From Calliphora vicina (lineage: Eukaryota > Arthropoda > Insecta > Diptera > Calliphoridae), in assembly GCF_958450345.1 (NCBI RefSeq), contig NC_088780.1, forward strand, positions 45,376,033-45,440,032: a DNA stretch of 64,000 nt, given 5' to 3'. Under the pieces are notes generated by a model. The model was given only the letters and a program-made list of their open reading frames with translations. It had not been told where the DNA came from and ran no database searches. Position 1 is the stretch's first letter, and the number at the start of each line of letters is the position of its first letter. Below, piece after piece: positions 1 through 11,614 of the stretch. The translations under genes and the position numbers were made by a program.

Positions 1-1077
1 GCTCACTTTAAACATTCGCAAATGCTAGAAGCAACGAAAAATCACGAGCAAGTGAAAAAGCAACAATAAGCCAAAGTTCATATGGTACATGAAAAAATGA
101 GAAGCGCATAGTAAGCTATCTTTGACTTGATTAACTAATAGAGATTTTTTTTACAAGGTGTGTGATTTGCATGCATTATTTTAAAGTATAAAAAAGAATT
201 AGATATAATGTTTTATATATCAATGGAAAGGTAAAGAAATGTAGTTTTTAAAGCATTTAATATTTTGAAAACTACTTAATTATTTTTAGATGGAAATTAA
301 TAAAATGTAAAATATATATTTTTGAGAATTATTTTAAACTTTCGATAACTCATCAGCAACCACCAGTAGCTTTCAAACGTTAAATGAATTAGTTCGTTTT
401 AATTGGACAATATTCGTTAGAATAACCTTAAATAACTTCCAGTTTTCTAAATGTAACATTTTATAGGAAAAAAAATATTTTGGAGAAACTAAATACCCTC
501 AATCACCACTTGTGGTGGAGGATATTGGCTATATATGTATGTATATCTAAAAGCCTTATATAGGAGCAATATATAACTATGACCCACAGTCACCAGATCT
601 ACTTTAAACTTATTTCTGATACATTTTTTACCGATATGAATGAGAGTTCTATGTATTTGAGTATGTATATATAAGGGTAAAGTAAGTCGGACCTACAATT
701 TGTCAAAATCGGGAAAAATATTTTTACCCTGAATTTTTATTTCATCAAAATAATTTTTTTGTTACACAATTTTTTTCACAAATAAATTTAAAAAAAAAAT
801 TAAAAAATTTTTTTTGCATAACATTTTTTTTTGGCTAATATTGAACAAATTTTGAAACTTTTTTGTTTTAAATTTAGTTCACATAAACATATTTAAAATT
901 TAAATTTAAAATATAATTCGGCGAATGTAGCTCTGTTACTTGTTTTTTTTATACAATGGCGCATTCAATCACGTATGAGGTAATTCGGCCCTTGATCTTA
1001 AAAATGCGTGTCTGTGAAAACTAACTATCTATGAGTTATTTAGGTTCTTACTTATAACTAGTTTCAGTGATATTAAA
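1..1077. other. Intergenic, no gene recognised
   Basis: AT-rich sequence with homopolymer runs. A short palindrome, CACCACTTGTGGTG, is visible near 506-519. No coding potential or complete repeat ends were recognised. Confidence 0.5.
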
Positions 1078-1085
1078 GTAATGAC

Positions 1086-2111
1086 TAGGGGGCGGATTTA
1101 TATGCAAATGCATGTTTTTTCTCGAACGTCCAAATACAATGTAGACTAATTATCTATCCGAATCGCACATTTTGCTGCAAAATGGCATCGATTTGTTAGT
1201 GCATATTTTATTGATAATGCATATTTTGTTATATTTTACCTCAAAATGCATATTTATATACATATTATGGCAATTTTTAATACAAATATAATTTTTTGTC
1301 GTTAATGGGCAATACATTGTTTCGATTGTCATAGAAATAGCAGTAAATTTGATCGACTAACATTTTTCGACATCGAGAAACTGAAATTTAAAAATCCATT
1401 AAATGTGTCGAAAACATTCATATTTGTTCTCATTGCAAATTCGATTTATAGGAGATTTCGTTATCGAAAGATTTTGTAACTTCACCTACACAGTAACCGC
1501 TCCAAGCCGTTCTACGAGACTGTCGTAAACTAGTGATTTTGGATAACTTATAGACAAATGCACTACATAATTATCGTTTAAAGTCCCTACACTATAGATT
1601 ACATAGAGACACTTAAGTGACAATTGTCTTTATGATAGATTACATGGGATGTATAAAGTAACCAATTGACTTCTCTCTGCATTACAAATAGCGCGTCAAA
1701 ATATATAAATTGAAGTCAGCCAAGTGATCAGACATTATTAACAATATCCGTCTATAAGGGTACATTTACTAATTGCTTAATTGCTGGGTTATTACGAGAT
1801 AAAAATTAAGGTTGGATGCTACTTTACAGCATGATCAAAATATTGATGATTTTAAAAAGAAAGTCACAATATAGAAGCTCTATGGCTATAAACAAGTATT
1901 CATACCAAGATATTACAATTAATATAAATATCCATCGTTTTTTCAGAAGAAAAGTTATTTTAAAAATAGGCAACAGTGTTGTGCATTTGTTGGACATTTA
2001 GAAATCCATACTTAATTATTTTCTTAAATTTTTAGGTCATATTTTGATTTTTTTGAAGCATATTTTAGGCGCATATTTTCCAATAATAAATGCATAAAAA
2101 TCCGCCCCCTA
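1086..2111. mobile_element. Non-autonomous hAT-type element (1026 bp)
   Basis: Terminal inverted repeats begin TAGGGGGCGGATTT at the left, and the same sequence inverted closes the right end, extending over about 20 bases with one mismatch. The element is flanked by a perfect 8-base duplication, GTAATGAC (1078-1085 and 2112-2119), the hAT signature. GCATATTT-like motifs recur inside both ends. There is no transposase. The inner part near 1480-1790 resembles 51150-51420, so a second repeat is probably nested within. Open frames of 60-110 codons here look accidental. Confidence 0.88.
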
Positions 2112-2119
2112 GTAATGAC

Positions 2120-2700
2120 ATATTTATAAGCGGTTATGGTAAGTACTTGCCACCACCGTGCGTTATGAGTTATGCATGTAATTTAAAATACTTTGCAAAT
2201 CTTTATATCATTTTTAAAAAATGTTTAAAGTTTCTACATTATTCTAAATACAAATTTATATTAGTGGAAAAAGTAATCGTTTCTATAAAACTAAAGCAAT
2301 TTTTAAATATTTTTTACTGGAAATTAAGTCCCGAAAAGCCGGACAATGATAGGGAAGATTTTCAGTTGCCTCCACTTCTCCTTGTTGTAAGAGGTTATCA
2401 TTCTTTGAGCGTATGCAGCTAGAGACTAGTGATCAATAGTGACCGCTATAAGTTTCTATGAAACTAGTTGTTTACCACTCAAAAGTCGAATGCATTAGCT
2501 TAAATTGCGGGTAGTTCATGCATCAGATCTGCAGTTTTCTTCAATGTCCCTTTGCGCAGATACCAAAACAAATAAATTTCGTGATATCACCTGAATAAAT
2601 TGAAAAAAAACACACTAAAAAAATTAAAACTTACAAAAAATCAAATAATTTATTTTACAATATTACTGCTATTTCTTTTATTATATTTTTACAGTCTTTT
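2120..2700. other. Intergenic, nothing recognised
   Basis: An open frame of 110 codons starts inside the hAT right end at 2090 and runs to 2422, but it has no recognisable protein features and uses the transposon terminus as its start. I regard it as chance. Confidence 0.4.
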
Positions 2701-2714
2701 TACTTAGATATTAT

Positions 2715-2720
2715 TTTATT
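2715..2720 (-). terminator. Poly(A) signal AATAAA, gene 1
   Basis: AATAAA on the minus strand lies about 16 bases past the gene 1 stop codon, in an AT-rich tail. The 3' end is inferred, because AATAAA is common by chance in DNA this AT-rich. Confidence 0.4.
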
Positions 2721-2735
2721 TATCAAACATGTAAA

Positions 2736-4331
2736 TCAAATTTCATCATAGTCGGCAAAATTGAAAAGACCTCTTCTATAAAAGAATGGAAATAGATCTT
2801 TCATTGCTTCCACATAGCGTGGATTTGTAAAAGCCTTCATGCGAAATTGTTCACCGATTTCATCTGGACGACTGAATGTATGAATACTGGCATCTTTATC
2901 ACTGGGCAGCATGACAGCTGCCAAGTGATTAAAGCAGGCGAAAAAGGCTACAAAAATAACATTTTTATTAAAACGTATTACTAAAAAAAAACAATTTCAA
3001 CTCACCATAAAACGAATTCTTTTGATCAAACATGTCTTTGTGTAAATCCCTTAATTTGGGTAGTTGTTTCTTAAAACCCAAAACCTTTAAACATTCCACC
3101 AGACGTTCATGGTAAATAGAAATGAAATGATCGAATTTTTGGATTCTAATATTTTTTGCAGCTGAAATTGTTATAAAGAATAAAAGATCTTCAGCAGGGC
3201 TACCCCATTTACAGATTTGAAAATCCAAGAACATCAATTCATTTAATTCTCCATTGGCCAAATAAGAAAACATAATATTACTGGACCAAAAATCTCCATG
3301 AGTCAAGACATTAAAATTATTTGTTTTTTGTTTTAAAGTGGCCAAACAACACTTCCAATATTGATCAAAGTTGGGCTGAAATTATGAATTTCAATTTAGT
3401 TTGAAACATAAATTTAGTGTTAAATATTTACAAATTTCTCCAAGTATTTATCCACACCTTCTAGACCCCATTGCCGCATGGCTTTTTTGTAAGCTCCTAC
3501 TTTAGTGTTAAATACATTTTTTTGAAATTCTGCCCCAAACTCTGGATCAACAAATCCAATTTGAAAATCTTTTGAATAGTCTCCATTACGTTCTTCATAA
3601 ACCGCACTGGCTGCATGAAACTCGGCCAATCTTCTCAAAATGCTTTTCATATGCACCATATCACAACCTTCTAAACGATCAAGATTTTTGTAATTCTTTT
3701 CACTTAGATCCTCAAAAATAAAATTTATACGTCCATCTTTTTTCTCAGTGAACAAACATTTGGGACATAGTTTTATATTCCAGCCTACTGCAGTATAAAG
3801 TTCCTCAAATGCGGGCAAATATTTGTGATACATTTCCATTTCTTTGGGAAATAAAGCTAATTTATTGATGACTGCACCACCTTTATCATCGTCCAACATG
3901 GTTTTTAAAACATATGTTTTGTGTTTGTAAGTTCCATCTAAATATAATTGTATCAAAGGTGAGATTTTAGAAACAAGGTAACTATATGAGCTATATTTTG
4001 AAATTTGACTGACTTATGTGCTTTAAAGTTTTAGTTATTTTAAAATATAAATACAGTAGGGCACCTTAATTTTATATAGTTTATATTGCACTTATAACAA
4101 CTATACATTACACTTTTTATATTCACCTTTCATTTCCAAATCCATATGTACGCGCAACATAACCGAGGTAAAATTCTCTCCTGGTGGTATAGCAGCTATT
4201 GGTGTAAAATTTTTAACACCCACCGATTCTGGTTCATCTTTGGCTAAAACATTTTGAAAATACTCAGCATTTATCCAGGCTGGTATAACAATATTTTCAT
4301 TTGGATTTAAAATTTCCATCTTAGGTTGCAT
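2736..4331 (-). CDS. EcKinase-like (CHK kinase-like) protein, gene 1
   Basis: Four exons: 4331-4127, 3937-3432, 3375-3006 and 2947-2736. All junctions are GT/AG and they join in frame to 430 residues, a normal family length. The N-lobe has a glycine-rich PGENFTS and the nucleotide-binding lysine in YVLKTML. The middle carries the family signature LAEFHAASA. The catalytic loop HGDFWSSNIMF starts near residue 263, and the metal-binding LDFQ has its Asp near 288, followed by KWGSPAEDL. The family phosphorylates small molecules; the characterised insect member is an ecdysteroid 22-kinase, and others are suspected detoxification enzymes. The substrate here is unknown. No signal peptide or membrane segment is evident, so it is probably cytosolic. 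I took the first ATG (4331); a second in-frame ATG lies four codons later. This is the most diverged of the five copies (SSN instead of S/C-NN in the loop). The kinase call is firm and the substrate is open. Confidence 0.93.
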
Positions 4332-5690
4332 TTTGATAAAATATTGTGTAATTTCAACTGCAAATTATAAAAAAAAAATTTCAAACTGTAGAACTATACT
4401 GGTCTATGAACAAAATTAAACTAAAATACAATTTTCTCATCAAACCACATACTCAAGTAGTTAAGAGCACAAAATCAAACGAAAAAAATATGGTTTATTT
4501 TAATTAAAATAAAAAACAAACAAATTTGAAGGTATAATTTGTCGGTTGTTTGGTTGGTCGGTTAGTTATTTTGTTGCTACTACCCAATTGGAAATACGAT
4601 ACATAAGAATTATAGTATTGTTGTTGATTGTTATACCGCACTAATAAATAATGCAAATTATTGTCTACAATTTGCAAAATATATCATTATTGATATTTTC
4701 GAAATTAATTTGGTGTTCTTTAATAGGGTAACTGAAAAAAGCACATCAACTAGCATTTTTTTAGTAAAGTGTTGTTTAACAATATAATTCTGTGTATTGT
4801 TTACTAAACTATTAATTTGTAGTATAATTAATAAATGTACTAAAATTCAATGGAACAATTTAATAGTTATATGAGACTACCTTTTTGTATGCGGCGGACA
4901 ATAATAAAATAAAAAAATTAGTCTCACAATATGATAAGATATATATAACAACACAGCTCAAACAAATGTTTAGGAATTGGTTTTATTTGACTCCCCTAGG
5001 CTTTACCAGAGCTAAAATCAATCAAATTAAAGAAAAAACTAATGAAAAAAAATTAATTGAAATACTTCAAGAAAATAATATGCGAATTATTATTAATTTA
5101 ATTAATTAATTTTTTTAAAAAATTTTTCATTTCTCTGAAAGGTAACATTTTAGGAAGTACTATAGAAAAACAATAATTTAAACAATTTTATAACTGCGAG
5201 TTCCAGAGCCAAAGTATACCTATTTTTTATGTAAATTTAAAATTTATGCCAAATTTTTTTTAATCGCTGCATTCAAAAAATTAGAACAATGTTGTATGCC
5301 CCAGTATGTCCTTAAATATTTTGCAAAGGGAAATTATAGCCCAGGCCTCGATACCTTGAACAGAGTCAAAACACTAAAAAAATTCCATTTTTGGGATTTT
5401 TTAAAAGTTTTTTGAGAATTGTGGGATTCTCAAATTTCTCTCTCACTTTTGCATTTTGATCAAACATTTCTAATAACTGTATAATTTCTTTAAAGAAAAC
5501 TTCTATTGCATTTTAAAAATCAAAATTTTCCAAAAAAATACGCTAACATTTTTTATTCCCATATTTTTGAAAAAGTATTTTTATATATTTTTATCATTAT
5601 TTTCGTTATGTATATAAGCAGAAACTCAAATCGGTTAAAGTGTTATAATGTACATAAATAATTCGCTGTAAACTTTAGAACTGTGATAAA
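4332..5690. other. Upstream region of gene 1, no gene recognised
   Basis: AT-rich. A 74-codon frame at 4885-5109 is rich in K, I and N and matches no family I know; I do not call it a gene. The gene 1 promoter must lie just upstream of 4331, but no clear TATA or initiator stands out. Confidence 0.4.
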
Positions 5691-5726
5691 TATATATATT
5701 TAAAAAAGTTTAAAATTTTATGTTTT

Positions 5727-6134
5727 GAGTTACAAAATATTTATTTTGATAGATATCCCACTCGCATCCCACTAAGCGACAAAATAGGTCTTTATGGAAA
5801 ATATCTAAGCTTTATTTTAAGAAAAAAGGTCCCATTTTAAAAAAAGAAAAAAAAAATAATAAAATTTTTTTATTTTTTTAAATATTTTTTTTTTTTCGAA
5901 AGATTGAAGAAAGAGCTATCTAAACTATTTGGGACACATTATGCTAAGAACAATAGGTAATAAGTTACATGGATAAGGAAAAACACCCACTTGGCCAAAA
6001 AACTCAGAGAGTTCTAGACCGATCTTGTTGAAAAATTGTGTCTGAATTACTCTCCTATAGAACTAACATTGGTGCAAATTTAATCCCGATCGGACATCGA
6101 TTTCAAAAGTTGGTTCATTTGACATGAAATACCC
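5727..6134 (-). repeat. Inverted-repeat composite element, truncated copy i
   Basis: One monomer of the ~170-base array (GAGTTACAAAATATTTATTT near 5727) is followed by the conserved terminal block in reverse orientation (5880-6134). The block includes the complement of GATCGGTCAAGAACTCTC and CCGATCGGGATTAAATTTGC. It is cut at its outer end by the fold-back element that starts at 6135. Confidence 0.75.
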
Positions 6135-6960
6135 GGTACTGTGAAATAGCTCCCAATGAAATAATTCCCATCAAAAATTAAATAATTCTCAAACTTGAAA
6201 AATTAAATATCTACCAAAGGGTAAAATGAAATTACTCCCAATAATCGGCGGTTTCATAATTTTAAAAATATTTGTTCCAAAAAAGCGAAATAACTCCCAA
6301 TGAAATAAATCCCAATAGAAATGAAATAATTCCCAATCCGAAGCAATTTATTTATGTAATCTAAAAAAAGGAACTACAAAAGTGAAATTCTTCTTCGCTT
6401 ACCAAACATTTTTTGCATTGCAGACCTATGGGATGTGTCAAAAACTGGCTTCATTCAGAAAATTTGTTTTGCATTGCCGGCCTTTGACCAGGTGCTAAGT
6501 TTTCTTCTCTGGGGTGTATCAAAAACTGTCTTCGTTTAGAAAAGTTTTTTGCATTGCCGGTCTTTGGCCGGGCGCTAAGGTTTTCTTCTCTGGGGTGTAT
6601 CAAAATCTAGCTTCACTCAGAAAAGGTTTTATAATATTTCAGAAAGCCGATTTTCATTTCACACCAGATTAAGAAATCGTTGCAACCTGACAAAGGCCGA
6701 CAATGTAAATAGAATCTTTTCTGATTGAAGCCGGTTTTTGATACACCCCAGAGGAGAAAACCTTTGCGCCCGGCCGAAGGCCGGCAATGCAAACAACTTT
6801 TCTGAGTGAAGCCAGTTTTTGATATTTGCAAAAGCAGAACCCAATAAAAATTAAATAACTCCCAATACAGTGAAATAACTCCTAATTCCCAAAATTAAAT
6901 GAAATAAACCCAACAAAAATTTCATTGGGAGTTGTTTCATTGGGAGTTATTGCATTATGA
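6135..6960. mobile_element. Fold-back element with GGCCG-rich inverted modules, copy 1
   Basis: The left end starts GGTACTGTGAAATAGCTCCC, followed by direct repeats of AAATAACTCCCAAT. The core holds ~85-base modules (TTTTGCATTGCCGGCC then GGTTTTCTTCTCTGGGGTG then TATCAAAAACTGGCTTC), three forward (6400-6640) and two or three reversed (6660-6830), so the core can fold back on itself. A second copy lies at 34290-35235. Overlapping open frames in this segment are a by-product of the repeat. The right end is missing, with a hAT fragment abutting. Confidence 0.75.
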
Positions 6961-6969
6961 AATTATTAA

Positions 6970-7600
6970 TTTTTAATTAAAATATATCCATATTTACTTG
7001 TATATGAGTTTTTGTCTTTAACCTATTCGTAGGTATGACCAAAAATATTACATTTTTTTAACGGCAGTTTCAAAACCGCATATTCAATTTTTTAAAAATT
7101 TTGTTAAGCAAATTTCAGAATTTTTTGATCATCTCATTGGGATTTATTGAGAATATAATAAGTAATATAAGTATGGAAAAAGTATGACAATATCGCCTAT
7201 AGTTTTTCTGTACCTGCGATTTAAATTTAGCTATTTTCAAGAAAACTATTTTTTTGGCCATATTTTGAGAAATGAGCCCAATTTTCTTACTGTTATAAAT
7301 TTTAAGTAAAACCTATTCAGAATATTATATATATATATAATATAATTCTAAATATACTCTGAAAGTTTTACTAAAATTGGAAAACGTTAAGCCTTAAATC
7401 GTGAAGGTCAAAAGTCTAATTTTTTAATATTTGAAATTTCTAATTTAAAGACTGCGAAATTTTATTTATTTTTGGGCCGATTTTGAAGAAACTTAAAAAA
7501 ATTTAACATAAAGGAAATTAACCCTTAATGGCAATTAGGGCTAAAATGACACTCAAATTTTAAAATCACGAAAAATACAGTCAATATGAATGCTGCTAAC
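6970..7600 (+). repeat. Internal fragment of the 1.1-kb hAT family
   Basis: Matches the interior of the complete hAT element at 49738-50872 in the same orientation, for example AAAATATATCCATATTTACT and the AACCTATTCG-AGGTAT stretch. Both termini are missing, so it is a truncated relic. Confidence 0.7.
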
Positions 7601-7619
7601 TTTTATGTTTTTTATACTT

Positions 7620-8224
7620 AAATAAACTGGATCATTCAAGTTATTTTTTAAATTGTTTTTCCCCTTATCAAATATTCAGAAGCTTAACCCCAGCCGATTT
7701 ACCTAAGGATGATTTTTTTACCATTTATCATCAAACTGAGACTTGCAAAAATCCAACTTTTGTTTATTAAGGGCTACCATAGTAAGACAACCATGGAAAA
7801 AATATTGAAATTTGAAAATAAATCAGTTTTTGCTCATATACTCGATGAGTATCATATGGTCAGGCATGACCGAATAAACTTTCTTGTTTGTCTTTTAATG
7901 AGATATTTTTTGATATGATTGTAATTTAAGAAATTCAGTTTTAAAAGTAGTTTCCAGTGCTGAAAAATGCAGAAGTTCCTAGTATAAGAGAAACAGTTAA
8001 ACGAAAGTAAAAACACTCATGCAAAATATATCCAGGAGAGTCGAATTAGTTACTTCTAGAAGTCAGTGGTGTTACTACAGCGAGCATAATACGATTTCAT
8101 CAGCGATAAATTTAAATATTATAACGTTACGAGGTAGAAACTTCTACGATAGAAAATGCCGTATAACATTTAAACACCAGAATCTAGTAAGGTGAAATTT
8201 ACAATTTGTAGTAACGAAATAGGG
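7620..8224. other. Intergenic, nothing recognised
   Basis: A 69-codon frame (7709-7918) shows no family features. Confidence 0.35.
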
Positions 8225-8298
8225 TAAACCAGATATCGTATTATATCGGTAATGGGTATATAAGAAACGGTTCAGCCGAATATAACACTCTTACTTGC
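8225..8298 (-). repeat. End of a CAAGTAAGA-hairpin interspersed repeat
   Basis: Read on the minus strand, it starts CAAGTAAGAG, followed by TTATATTCGGC, a decayed hairpin partner and TATATACCC. This is the same end architecture as at 62427 and 28988. Confidence 0.55.
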
Positions 8299-9120
8299 TA
8301 CAAATTATAAATTATATTTTTCTACTAGTTGAAGTTGTAATAAACAAATAACAATTGTATAAACCTTGAACTCCAAAACTTTTTAAACAAACTGTGTATA
8401 TGTATATAAATTTGTTTTAACAAATCTTATCTTAAGAGTAGAGTAGAGTATCTATTTACGTGAGAATTTATTTTAATAATTTTATGCTCTTCAAATATGT
8501 ATTTGATTGTTTTTTTTTCAACAGGTATTTATTTGCGTCTAATGTTTCACAGTACGTAGGTTGTTTAAGAGTTGTTGGGTTAGTCGTTTATTATTTCACA
8601 TAAACTGCTTAGAAATAAAGTTTAAACGAGCTTTAACACGCATTGATACACATATTTCAAATTTATAAATGGAATTGTAAAATTGCTAAATATTGAATAA
8701 TATTTTCAATTATAAACTTTAATAATTGCATAATTAACAGTCGTACGAAAAGTAAACTCTGAAATACAAGGGCTAATCTTATTTGCATCTAAATTCTCAT
8801 AAGGAAAATTTTGTTTTCGTTCGCAATTGTTTAATTAAATGATTTATTGTTAGCAAACCGTTTAACTGTGTGACTGTTATCAATTCAAGAAAAAGGCACA
8901 CGTATCTAAAATGCGTCATTTATGACTGTTATAAATTAATTAATTATTTAATATTAACCATGAAAATCATTGATTTAAGATTGGAGCACAGTGGTTTAGA
9001 AACTTTTTTTTTGGAAATAATTCGGTATCTTGCGAATTATTGGACATATTGTTACGAAATTTCACACGGTTTGAGCTGAGGTGTTTTCGAGTTGATTTAC
9101 GTTTGTTCAGCTTCCTAGCG
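8299..9120. other. Intergenic, nothing recognised
   Basis: AT-rich, with only short accidental open frames on both strands. Confidence 0.35.
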
Positions 9121-9198
9121 ATAATGGGGGCCAGTGCGTAGCCACCCAAAGTTAGTCACCTCGGGTCTCAATTTTTTTTAAAAAAATAGCCAAAAATC

Positions 9199-9718
9199 CA
9201 TTACATCAGTTAAAAGTGACAGTCTGGTGTGCAATTTGGTCAGTAGGATCATTGGATCTTACTTCTTTGAAAATTAAAACGGCATAACGGTAACTGTGAA
9301 TGGGGAGCGATATCGTGATATGATTGAAAACTGTTTAACGCCACAACTGCATGCTTTGGGCTTGATTAACATGTGGTATCAACTAGACGGTACCATATCG
9401 AATACAGCCAGGATTACAATGGAATTACTGCGAGGCCTCTTTCCACAACAAGTTATTTCAAGAAATGGTGATGCTGATTGGCCTCCACGGTCACCTGATT
9501 TCACTGCTCCGGACTAATTTTTGTGGGGTTATCTGAAAGGCAAGGTTTATGCAAACAAACCAGATACGCTTGAGCAACTCAAACAAAATATTCGTGGTGA
9601 AATTAATGAAATACCGCGTGAAATGTGTGAGAATGTAATGAAAAATGTGCTCAAAAGGGCTCACATTTGTGAGGCTAACAGAGGCGAACATTTACCTGAT
9701 ATTGTATTCCATACATAA
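9199..9718 (+). pseudogene. IS630/Tc1/mariner-superfamily transposase remnant
   Basis: Conceptual translation gives KVTVWCAIWS, then VTVNGERYRDMI, WYQLDGTISNTARITMELL, ISRNGDADWPPRSPD, an in-frame stop, FLWGYLKGKVYANKP and EIPREMCENVMKN. This is the C-terminal half of a widespread arthropod transposase with D-containing QxDGAxxHTA-like and DxFLWGYLK motifs. It is broken by a frameshift near 9240, a stop near 9267 and a stop at 9515-9517. The N-terminal DNA-binding part is not recognisable upstream. An ACACTCTGTAT sequence at about 9818 may be the element's right end. Confidence 0.85.
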
Positions 9719-10000
9719 TTGCCGTCATTAGATAAAACATTTATCAATATAAGATCCATTCTCTTTCATTATAATTTCATTAATTATAAACAAACAAAGT
9801 AGTTTGCCTTTCCGGCGGACACTCTGTATTTATGATTTATTCATTGAAATCTATCCTTTTTTCTACAAGTTATCAGCAGTAAAACGTTTTCCTAAACATA
9901 GGTGGTCTTATGTGGTACCCTGTAGCTCACCTTTTATTCTGACAAGGTGGTCACTAATTTAATTTTCTTAAAGTCTATGTCCTCCTTTACGATTCGTTAA

Positions 10001-10162
10001 TACATCAGTTTGCAATCAGACTTTTAGTTTAGAAGATATAGATTTATTACCAAATTTTTGGAGATTGAACGCACTGTACGTCGAACAGTGGGGCAGAATC
10101 AAAATTTCTTTGGAAATAAATCTATGTCTTCTAAACTAAAAGACTGATTGCAAACTGATGTA
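10001..10162. repeat. Inverted repeat, ~48-base arms
   Basis: TACATCAGTTTGCAATCAGA at 10001 continues to 10049 and is repeated inverted at 10115-10162 with few mismatches. The loop is about 65 bases. No target duplication is evident. It may be a small fold-back element or a processed hairpin. Confidence 0.8.
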
Positions 10163-11200
10163 TGCTAAACGGCTAGTGAAATGACGTGGGAGCAGCCAAG
10201 TAGTATTCGAGTTTCAATTATTAAAACGGGCTCTACAAATTTTCCATGGGCGGTGTTATGGGGGCTTAAAGTACATATTTATTGAGTTTCTATAACTAAA
10301 ATTTGTGTAAAAATTTTAATAGGATTGCAAATGTTATGATCCACATCCACATTTGATCCACATTTATTTCGAGCGCTTTCCAAAAATATTAACACCTTTG
10401 AAATCGGATATGAAACAAAAAAATGCAACCCTGGAGCATTTGTAGGGCTCATTTTAATAACATAAACTGGAATACACCTAGGCTACGCCCACGTCAAATT
10501 TTATTCTGATCGGACCAGCTCACGTTGGGTTGAATCATGGCCAAAGTGGCGCTTAATTGATTTTTTAGAATTAATATTAATTTATTAAATTTGGTACCGG
10601 GTAAAAGTACATACATTCAACATTACTAATAGCTAACTAAAATCGTTATTCTAGGTTGCATACTTTTTCTGCAGTATATTTTAGATATATATTTCGTATT
10701 TTTAGATAAATTAATAAAAATTTAAATTAAACGCAATTAAAATAATTTTTTTTGTTTAAAACATTTAAAAGCTAACTTTTTATGATGGAACCATCAACTT
10801 CAGATATTTGAGTATATGAATAAGAATCTTTTATTTAGATTGTTTTTGGAAAAGTATTTTTATTTCTTTTTTTCTAAATGTTCCAAATTTAGAGTATTTT
10901 TAATTTTTGATGGATAATAACTAAATATGTTTGTAGTTGTTTGTTTTTAAACTATATAATAAAAAAAAGTACAACATTTAGGCTTTTATTTTAAATGTTG
11001 CTCATGTTTGCGCGCCTTTCTTTAAATTAATATTTTATTAAAAGACTCGAGCTGCACTGTGGCGGAAATGAAAAACTTAAAATAAATAAAAAAAATGTGA
11101 ATAATCTGTAAATTCTAAATGTTTTGTCGATTTTAATAAAATTACCCATTGCTACAGAGGAGGTGTAGCTGAGTTTAAGTTTTGAACAAGACCTTAAAGT
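10163..11200. other. Intergenic, no gene recognised
   Basis: Contains repeat-like sentences shared in style with other fly repeats (near 10360-10520), but no complete element. Confidence 0.35.
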
Positions 11201-11204
11201 GAGG

Positions 11205-11380
11205 TAACTCGGGATGAGAAAAAACACCTGTTTGGTCAAAGTGTCAAATTTGGAATCCCTCTAACTCAGAGAGTTCTTGACCGATCTTGTTGAAATTGTG
11301 TCTACATTACTATCTGATAGGACAAAATTTCGTTGGTGCAAATTTCGTCCCGGATCGGAAAACATCAATTATAAACATTT
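11205..11380 (-). repeat. Inverted-repeat composite element, solo terminal block (copy ii)
   Basis: Contains GGATGAGAAAAAACACCTG, CAGAGAGTTCTTGACCGATC and a GTGTCTACATTACTATC stretch, which form the terminal block of the composite element in reverse orientation. The array is lacking. Confidence 0.65.
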
Positions 11381-11528
11381 TTTCAATGGACTTTTTTTTT
11401 CGTTTGTGAACATTTTTTTTATAAAATTTTTTATTTAATTCTATAGAAAAAGATCGTCAAATAATTTTGTCCACATAGATTTTGATTTGGAACCACAAAA
11501 TTACATAAATATTATTAAAAGATGTGTG

Positions 11529-11534
11529 TTTATT
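11529..11534 (-). terminator. Poly(A) signal AATAAA, gene 2
   Basis: Minus-strand AATAAA about 80 bases downstream of the gene 2 stop. Placement is plausible but the hexamer is frequent here. Confidence 0.35.
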
Positions 11535-11614
11535 AATTAATTATAAATAATCCTGATTTATACAGTTTGTACATTTGCTAATAAAATATAATACAAAATC
11601 ACATTAAAGTTTGA

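Noticed and set aside
2090..2422. 110-codon frame as a gene
   Set aside because: Begins within the hAT terminal repeat, has low-complexity composition and no conserved features.
4885..5109. 74-codon frame upstream of gene 1
   Set aside because: Composition (K, I, N) is that expected from AT-rich noncoding DNA; no family recognised.
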